Below, in pieces: positions 56,498 through 64,000 of a stretch of DNA of 64,000 nt. A program made the translations under genes and the position numbers. The notes below the pieces were generated by a model, which saw only the letters and a list, made by a program, of their open reading frames with translations, ran no database searches and had not been told where the DNA came from. This stretch comes from Lunularia cruciata (taxonomy: Eukaryota; Streptophyta; Marchantiopsida; Lunulariales; Lunulariaceae): NCBI GenBank assembly GCA_948567375.1, contig OX419756.1:43998552-44062551 (forward strand). Direction: 5' to 3'. The first letter of the stretch is position 1, and each line of letters begins with the position of its first letter.

Positions 56498-59299
56498 TCA
56501 GGATTGACGCTTGACATCATACAGCAAAGTCAAAATCGAAGCAAAATTTTGTAACACATCTCTGAGCTCTCGACCTGCACAGTTGAGTATAGTATGAACA
56601 ATTTACCTTGCCATTCCCAAACGATCTTCATCTCTCCTTTCACCTTCTTTTGGTACTGATCAATGCGTGAATCTTCTTGCACCATGCGCTCAACCTGCTA
56701 CAGACAAGTAAATGACTAGTTGCGTTCCATGATGATCAAGAAAACTTATTGTCTTTCTGAGAGTAGTATGCACAATATTCTTCAGTTGCTAAGGCTGCGC
56801 GGCAAAGTTCCCTTAAAATAGGCATAAACAGAGTAGAAAAGACAATAGAGAAAACAAATGTCATGCAGGGTACATCCTCGTTGTATGATTCGCACACCAA
56901 TATTTTATCTTTGATTTCTGCAAGATTAACTAAAGCTCCTGATAATCTTGTACCTGCTTCCATAGAGCTAAATTCTTCCTCTCGTTGGATGATAACAAGT
57001 GGTCTCTTAGACGAGAGACCACCACCCACGATTCTCCGCCATCAACCCCCTTCGACTCTAGAGCTTTCTCTTCCAGAGCTTCACACACCTGCGCTTCAAG
57101 CCAAGTTAATTGTTTCTCACATACTATTGTTTAGATCCACACTAACCAAGCTCCTGAATTAAATTGAAAGGATTGTTTGAACATGACGCAAAAAAAGCTT
57201 AAACTCGATCAGCGAGAGATCAATGATATGTTTATGTACATCCAGATAGAGCTCCTCGGCCCGAGAGTTTGTTTCCCTGCGATGTAAGCACTTGACGACA
57301 AACGAGCCGATGAGAACGACCTATACATGTAGTACTTTCGTCAGTACCTTTCTAGGGGTCAAGATTCCCACTGATAATTCAAAGCACTGATGCCAACGGC
57401 CGTGCGCACTTTCGTCAAGTCCAGCATGAGTGAATGGACTTACCACTGGCGATGAAAAGAACAAAATGATAATATTGTCCCATAATAACTCCTTAACCCG
57501 GCAGCGAAGGGACTTAAATCCCTGCGCCACATCACGGGGACAATGAAACTCCCGGTTGCTGCAACCAGGAATATGGAAATGATGTCAAAACGATAAAAAC
57601 GAAGAAACAAGAACTTGCGTCCTATGGCATGAAGCTGATGACTACCTTCCCGCATCATCTTGATTGAAGAGCAACTTCTCACATTAATAGGTGTGTTTTC
57701 CACGTCAGTACATTTAACGTCTCTTCATGACATAGGACGTAACGAGTGCACTAACCCTAGGAGACTGGTTTGCATGGCAAGGCCCTCGCCTCGAGCAAGA
57801 TCAGCAGTTTTCTCCCAAACTAAGGAGAACGTTTCGTCCTTCCCAAGCTGTTCCTCCAGACCCTCTTCTTTCAAACTCTGCAAAACTTCAGCTTCTGAGA
57901 GCTGCGAACATACAGGACAGTTTGATGCGTTAACATGCACACAACCTTGAGACAACTTCTGGTTTGACGAATGACATGTGGTAAACAACGAGTTTCGTGT
58001 GCGGTTCAATTAATAGTAACCGCCAACGAATCCTGAAATACCAAAGCGAATTGTTCCTAAGTGTTATATGACTGAGCCTGACAGGGTAGGTGCTAGACAG
58101 AATTTTTGAGATACTTAGGGGCTCAAGGATTTAAACGGCAATCGAGTTTAGAGACTGATAGTTCAGTCAGTTCATGTGCTACTCCGAAGTTAGGCTCACA
58201 TCCTTTGCTCTAGCAGTGTTGTCTAGCAATTATAATCCTCTCCACAACTTCTTTTTCATACATGCAAAGAAGCCTTGCCTGCCAAAAAGTCAGACAACGA
58301 ATCCAGTGCACAAATCATAGGGAATCCGGTGTGGAACCACACCCAAACTGATCCAGTTGAACCATCACACACGGAACGAGCGGCTGCCCCACAAACATGC
58401 CTCTTGATGGAGCTAGCCTGCAGAAACAGTTTGAACCGGATTTTGCACTTAATATTAGAGTCAGCACAAAAACTTTAGTTACAAGGACTTGCTAAACTCG
58501 CGGTATAATCTCGTGGGGCGGAACTGTGAATGGGCTCGACTAAGATTGAAAATACTGAAGTTCTCAGCGTAAGCGCTTTAAAGTTGAAACTTTAATCGTT
58601 CTGGAAAGTTGCAATGCTCATTCTAAGAAAGCAAAAAATGTTTCCACAAATTCAGTCAGATTGATCTCTATGCTTACGAGTTTCCGAGCAGTACGATCTA
58701 TCTCTTTATCCGGAGCACAAGTTTTCCCAACTCGTCTGAATCCCGCAAGACACTCTAATCCTCCATCCTGACAGAACCCATTCGAAGGGCATGGAATACA
58801 GGTACCTGATTCTGCATGCAATGTCCTCACATTATTTTTTTCTTTTGTGGGTTCATCGTACGGAATCCAATTGTCTTGGTACCACGACGGCGAAATGCAT
58901 AAGCAACTAGAAAATTCTGAAAAGTTAAGCACACGATCTTGGAGGGACGAAATTTTAATCCTTCCTCTTGAAAGGTTAATGCAAAGGTTGTACACCTGTT
59001 TCTATGGTTTCGTTGCCGCTGTCACAGAAAGGCTTGAGCTGCTGCTTTGCCCATTCAACAGATTTGAATCCAGATTTTGCAACGAGTCCCGCAACAACGG
59101 CGATTGCAAACAATTGAAATATCTGCTCTTTCAGTGTAACAGCATCCGCTTGCTTTTTATTGCCACTCCCTATCTTAATTCTGCTGCCACCCTTGTGCTG
59201 CTTCTTTGGAGTGGTGGAGGTAGATGAAGGGGACAGCGGTGGGCGTCGTGCCGAACCACCAGACATTGAACCCGCTCTATCCGCAGCTGAGGAACTCAT
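56498..59299 (-). CDS. MAN1/Src1 C-terminal (MSC) domain membrane protein, nine exons
   Basis: Likely inner-nuclear-membrane or ER protein. Nine exons with GT-AG borders and matching phases: 59299-58996, 58916-58678, 58417-58343, 57901-57756, 57558-57444, 57320-57240, 57088-56954, 56694-56607, 56574-56498. They sum to 1260 nt, 419 residues. The first transmembrane helix is near residues 60-76 (IFQLFAIAVVAGLVAKSG). A Cys-rich motif typical of MSC proteins spans about 141-168 (CIPCPSNGFC...LECLAGF). HCPRDVAQGFKSLRCRVKE follows, then a second helix built across the exon 5/6 junction (IIILFFSSPV + VVLIGSFVVK), then RAEELY, VCEALEEKALES, WVVVSRLRDHLL and VQEDSRID, all in family order. No LEM domain is visible, as in plant homologues. 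Exon 2 could instead begin later, at about 58805. Exon 9 rests on phase alone. Confidence 0.9.
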
Positions 59300-60269
59300 C
59301 TCTTTTCTTTCAACTTCTTACACAATTGAAGCATCAAGATTCATTCATTGTACCTTCAATCCTAGAACTCCAACGATAGTACCAACTGTCCTCCTAAACT
59401 CTCCCGTATGCACACCTTTCAGACCCAGAAACCTCACGGAACAACTCAGGACATTCAAACTCCACGGACTTATTTCTTCACCTTTGTCCGGCCCTATCAA
59501 GCTCTTCAGAGCACTCGAACTTAGTGAGTGCTGTTTGGTCTGCAAAGCTGTCATCTCTAGAATGTCAAAGCCAGCAATCGTTCGATATCCACGCACGTGT
59601 CCTTCTGGTCGTATCTTTTCCCATTACAAGGACCAAAGCACGTTATTTTGTCTTGTTTTTCGTCAGGAGGGCCATTGTCTTGGTTTGGAAACATCAGGTG
59701 GAAGGCGATGTTCATGGTCACACTTCACCTTTATTCGCAATGATGGACAGGCCGTCAGTGTTTAAAATCTCATTTAAATTGCTGGAGCTTTGCTGGTCGT
59801 GTTTCTAACTATTCTGTCCCAGAAATATTGTATGCATCCTTTGGCTCACTGTCTAGAGGGGCTCTTCAGTCTCGAGATATAGCATCTATCTTTGAAGGAT
59901 AATGAACATGAGATCCTCAGGGTTTCACCACTCAAGTCTTGCATGAGTCAACGGATCCATTTCGTCCTTTGCGTTACTTCGGAGATTTACAAAACATCTT
60001 CACAAGAGTTGTGATAAAAGAAACTGGACCTTTGCATGTCGTCACTCTGCAAGCTGTCTGACGAAACAGTTTGCAGATCTGAATCATTCTACACACCAAA
60101 TTCAACTCTGAACCAATCCAAACCTGCCGTCTCGAAAGAGGCGATTGATTTGAGAATTCAACTTCCGGGAAAATGTTGACAACCAAAATTAACCAACGGT
60201 ACAAGAACGAAAGAATGACTTTCCTCAAAAGGTCTCTTGTTTGAATGATAGAAACGATACATTATCACT
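59300..60269. other. Intergenic between ALG6 and the MSC gene
   Basis: 970 bp between two minus-strand genes. It should hold the ALG6 3' UTR and terminator and the MSC-gene promoter. The plus frame 59160-59765 is partly a shadow of MSC exon 1. I see no clear TATA box. Confidence 0.5.
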
Positions 60270-63200
60270 TTATGTCAATTTTTGCTTTACAAGTAAATCT
60301 TTGGGTAGTGACCACTGTTTCCAGTTCGTGTAGAGAGCCAAAGGAACGAAGTGAGCGAAAGTGTATGCCATAATCAAAGCCTCGAACAGGTACGGGTACC
60401 TCTGTGGAGGCTGAACCCCGAAGTACAGGGCGTGTAATATTCCAGCCCCCGAGACTGAGCTAGCTACAAACCATATGGGTAACGGTCTTGTGAGACGGGG
60501 ATGCGAAGTTGCTACACTGCTCTCAAAAGAATAAGCTGGAAAACTTGAGAGGAGAAAGAAGAGAGCCATTAGAGCGACATATGGAAGAAGAAGCCCATCT
60601 CGAAGAAGAAGAGGTAGCATCGAGAACGTTGCGAATGGTATAAACCACTGTAGGACTTGGGGCTCCTCAATAGCCAGTAAACTTGCTGGAATTAAAGGCA
60701 GTAGAACGGACTTCTCGTGAACTGCCAAACAAAACCCACGGTGTCAGCTGGCGGTGGATGATATTTTACGCTAAAAGAGCCACGCAGGGAAAAGCAGTGT
60801 CCGTCTTACCTTGATAGGAGAAGAAGTAAAAGGCCAAAGAACAGTTCAGCATGCAATATAGGAAGCCTTTTCGGCTGGGTGCAAAAATTTGTTGAAGCAT
60901 TGAGGGAATGCATCCTGATATGGTCGCCCCTAGGGCCAGTTTTGCCAAAGTCGTCATTGGAAAGCGTTGCTTCCACCTGAACAACATGGCAGTGCCACAC
61001 CAAAAGTTTGCGACATAGTCCTCATAGATCCCTCGCTGCAGAGGAGCTAGCCGGGATAGGACCTGCAGATGCACGAGAAAAGATTACGGAACATTATCTT
61101 CAGAGAAAACTTGAATAACAATTGTTCTTTCTATTGTTCACCAAAGACGTGACTCCAGCATTTCTTGAGAAAATAAATTAGAGAGATCTTGTATTTCTTG
61201 TAACTATAAAGAGTATGAGAACATAGTAGATTTACCGAGCTGGTGGATGGATGTAAGTAAGTGCTGAATAAAAGATAGTGGCTTCCTCTCCTTGCGGCTT
61301 AACTGTTGTTGTGGAAAGGGAAGATTACCTTTAGTGCTGTTTCTTTTGATTCCAAGAAGGGCCACCAGCATACAGCAAATGTCAACAACACTGTGATACC
61401 AAGTTTGGCCACTCCCATTATCCCCTGGAAAGGGTTTCTGCTCTGGAAGCACCGCCCTAAAAGATGTGCAAAGAATGCAGGAGCATAATAAGCACTCATC
61501 TGCAACAAACATGCAATCACACAATTGCAGCTAGCCAGGATGAGTTTTACTATGGTGAAAGTGAAAATACTGGGCAAAGGAAGAGAAAGGGTCTCGCCCT
61601 TCACAACACTGATGACAATCTCTTGCAGTAAAACCTCTCCAAAAGTATGTTCCCATACAGACGAAATTTCACAACGCACAGTTCCCACCACTAGACATTC
61701 TCTGGCCAGCCCAAAGCAAAAGTCCCTGCCTCCTCCACAGACAGTAAGGTGAACGAACTCTATGGCCTCAGACTTGGCTCAGAAGCTCAGAATCTGTGAC
61801 TCGTCTGAAAGCACCGTCCATACAGACTTCATGTCCCCATTCAAAGGAAAATTAGTAAGCCGAACATATCGGGCAAGTGTAGAACCTGCTTGTGGTTGAG
61901 AGACAAAGAGAAGAGGACTGACGCAACAAGCTCCCTCCTCGAAATGACAGCTGCAGCCGATGCCACTGCTAGCCCCAAGCTTATGCAATTGTACTGCAAA
62001 GAGCAGACAACACAACTTCTAATCAACGTCTCATCCAAGGCAAATGCCATGATGAATACTTGTTAGGGTAAAATGTTAGATGTTCTTCTCTTCTGACCGA
62101 TACATAAACACGGATGATGCCACCGGAGCTTGGAACTGCTCAGACGTACGGCTCGGATTGGAACATCAGGAAATGGGACCTGAGATGAGACCGTCATCGT
62201 TCTCTTGGGTAAAGCTCCACTGGTCAGCACCAATGCGTCCCTACTTCTGTTGAAATTTCCTCACTTTGAAAAGCCTCAGCAACATTCACTGTTCCAACTT
62301 TCGGAGACCTCTAGATTTAGGAGATGAACTTTAGTACTTGTATGGTTTATACGAGTATCACAAATATCAGTATCCTTCGTATGTGCAGCAAACTTTAGTA
62401 CTTAGACGGTTTCTACGATATAGCATATGTCAGTATCCGTCGTATGTGCAACACACTGGAATGGAAAAGGCAGACGAAAGTGTGGGTAGAACAGCACCTG
62501 AAAATGACCATGATCAATCAAAATGAGTGCAGGGTGCAGAAGAACCATGGCCAATGCCCAAACCCGCTGTTTCTCACGGTACTGAGAGTAGAACTCATTA
62601 ATAAACCACAGAGCTGCAGGAAAGAACACAAGGATGTCGGATGACAACACCGTCCAACGCATCAGGACCTTGCTGCACCCTCTCGTACATCCACACAATT
62701 GAATGACCTTAATCAGATTCAATTGGCTGTGAGTAAAAGTAGCAACTCTCCTGCTATCCATATCCTCTTCTTACAGCTAAGTTGAATAAACTACATAACA
62801 AGAAAATATAATAGCAGGAACTCATCTAGAAATTGGACTAGATGGAGGCCAGTCAAGGGTCAAACCTGCTGGGTGTCTCGTAGCCACGAGAGCTGTAAAG
62901 AGCTACAGCTTCAGGCTCTACAGCGTGAATCATCGAACCGTGAACGAAACTTTGATACGCAGTGAGCGGCGGATAATCCAGACCCCAATAAGTTAAGTCA
63001 TTTTTTGAGGTGTTTCGATACCAATCTGCCACGGGGGTATGAATGGTGATTTCCATCCAGTGCCTTTGAGCTTCATAATCGCCAAATTTCGGAGGAGTGG
63101 CCGCACCTGCACCACCATTAAGATACCAAATATGTTTCTTATTCATAACTACCCGACTCAGTCCTTTTACCTACAAAGAGTATATCACTCAAAGAAACCC

Positions 63201-63657
63201 ATAAAACCCCTGAACCCCATGGGCAAGATCACATTTCGTCACGAATAAAGCACCAAACAAACATACCCGGAAAAATTGATCAACAAGCTTGATCCAGAAA
63301 CATGCAGGATTCCATTGCAGCTTACGAAATTCGACAACAATCCTCTTATCTTGGAAGGAAGAATATAGAAGAAAAACAGCACTAACCAGAGTAAGAATGT
63401 AAGGAAACCAGAAGGCGCAGGAGAAGGCCAAATCCCGTGACAAGAAGACATGTAGATCTGTATCTAGCAAAGTAGGGCCACCTTATCCCGACGTCAACAT
63501 GCTGCTCACCCGAAGCATCCTCCCGTCTCTCCCATCTCTTTGATGTCGCCTTCCGTTTCTTCGTCGTCGGTCGATTTTTTTCCTGCTCCTCCACCTGCGC
63601 ACCCATATCCCAGTCAACTTTCCTGCTCTCGATTGTCTGCAGGGAGCCCGATCCCAT
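60270..63657 (-). CDS. ALG6: ALG6, dolichyl-P-Glc:Man9GlcNAc2-PP-dolichol alpha-1,3-glucosyltransferase
   Basis: ER-membrane enzyme that adds the first glucose to the lipid-linked N-glycan precursor, using dolichyl-phosphate glucose (GT57 family). Seven exons with GT-AG borders and matching phases: 63657-63387, 63106-62866, 62672-62498, 61993-61886, 61499-61329, 61062-60810, 60721-60270. They total 1671 nt, 556 residues, slightly above the usual 500-540 because of a charged N-terminal extension (about 60 residues, Lys/Arg/Glu-rich). Diagnostic motifs: GDYEAQRHWMEIT and YWGLDYPPLTAY in exon 2 (luminal loop with the conserved acidic pair), KVLMRWTVLSSD and LILIDHGHFQ in exon 3, YNCISLGL in exon 4, YYAPAFFAHLLG in exon 5, and RGIYEDYVANFWC in exon 6. 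Many hydrophobic helices throughout. The start at 63657 is the first ATG of the open frame. No frame breaks. Confidence 0.97.
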
Positions 63658-64000
63658 CTGTTTGCCTATTCACCTCTTCAATAAACGATGCTCATATATA
63701 AATCCAGCATATAGCTGCAGACTACGGACGAGCTCTACAGCAGTCTGAGGAGACTGTTCAGTCTACTGAACTCACTGCTCTCCGCCCTTGAAACGGAATA
63801 GATGACGGGATTATCACCTCCGTGATCCCCTGACGGATTATCAAATTTCCGTAATGATATTAGGGGGTTTCAGATTTAGCTTTCCTTAGACCCGTAGGAA
63901 TCAGAAAAGTTGGAGAGTACTAAAACCTTTTATGGGGTGAGCTCCCATAGCCATAAAAATTTTACAGGAAACAAAAAGTAAGAGCCTTAGTTTTTACTGA
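63658..64000. other. ALG6 upstream region
   Basis: 343 bp upstream of the ALG6 start on the minus strand, presumably leader and promoter. There is a TA-rich stretch (TTTATATATG, minus, near 63694-63703), but it is only about 40 bp from the ATG, so its use as a TATA box is doubtful. No other gene is seen before the window ends. Confidence 0.4.

Noticed and set aside
56736-57029. 97-codon minus-strand frame
   Set aside because: It is an out-of-register reading of exon 7 of the MSC-domain gene plus intron. The correct register gives WVVVSRLRDHLL.
59160-59765. 201-codon plus-strand frame
   Set aside because: Its first part is antisense to exon 1 of the MSC-domain gene, and the rest has no recognisable domain.
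63694-63703. TATA-like sequence upstream of ALG6
   Set aside because: It lies only about 40 bp before the ATG, which would leave almost no leader. It is probably not the working TATA box.

Overview
This is nuclear DNA from a land plant. It holds a plant-only transcription factor family (class II LOB-domain protein), GT-AG introns (mostly short) in several genes, a probable chloroplast-targeted glycine-rich protein, and three kinds of retrotransposon. The RLE-type non-LTR retrotransposon is, as far as I recall, common in bryophytes, so my best guess is a bryophyte, possibly a liverwort such as Marchantia. The sequence alone does not settle this.

Layout. 1-8.1 kb: mostly AT-rich intergenic DNA with one decayed coding-like segment on the minus strand (3.04-3.42 kb). 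8.1-11.0 kb: a 5'-truncated non-LTR retrotransposon (plus strand) with a reverse transcriptase and a restriction-like endonuclease, broken by stops. 11-17 kb: no gene recognised. 18.0-19.4 kb: a two-exon class II LBD gene (plus). 19.4-28.5 kb: no gene recognised, apart from a duplicated block at 26.5 kb and a coding-like island at 27.5 kb. 28.5-35.5 kb: the 3' tail of a second non-LTR copy, a tandem triplication, then a decayed Ty3/gypsy chromovirus (minus). The long LTR of that element carries a cluster of heat-shock elements and a TATA box. 35.5-41.1 kb: no gene, but two tandem-repeat arrays, a strong hairpin and a tandem duplication. 41.2-42.9 kb: a GSTCD-like methyltransferase gene (minus). 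44.7-46.5 kb: a six-exon glycine-rich gene (plus), reconstructed from phase-compatible splice sites. 46.5-52.0 kb: no gene. 52.0-56.4 kb: a nearly intact Ty1/copia element (minus) with 120-bp LTRs and a TACTT target duplication. 56.5-59.3 kb: a nine-exon MAN1/Src1 C-terminal-domain gene (minus). 60.3-63.7 kb: the seven-exon ALG6 glucosyltransferase gene (minus).

The host genes are unrelated housekeeping or regulatory genes: transcription control, ER N-glycan assembly, a nuclear-envelope-type protein, a methyltransferase and a probable plastid protein. They do not form a pathway. The most unusual object is the copia element. Its LTRs are very short. Its Gag frame begins inside the 5' LTR and runs straight through a primer-binding site that matches the anticodon region of initiator tRNA-Met (a half-tRNA primer, as in Drosophila copia and yeast Ty5). 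Its Pol frame ends inside the 3' LTR. It sits 86 bp beyond the stop codon of the MAN1-like gene. The second striking item is the heat-shock-element cluster in one LTR of the old gypsy element.
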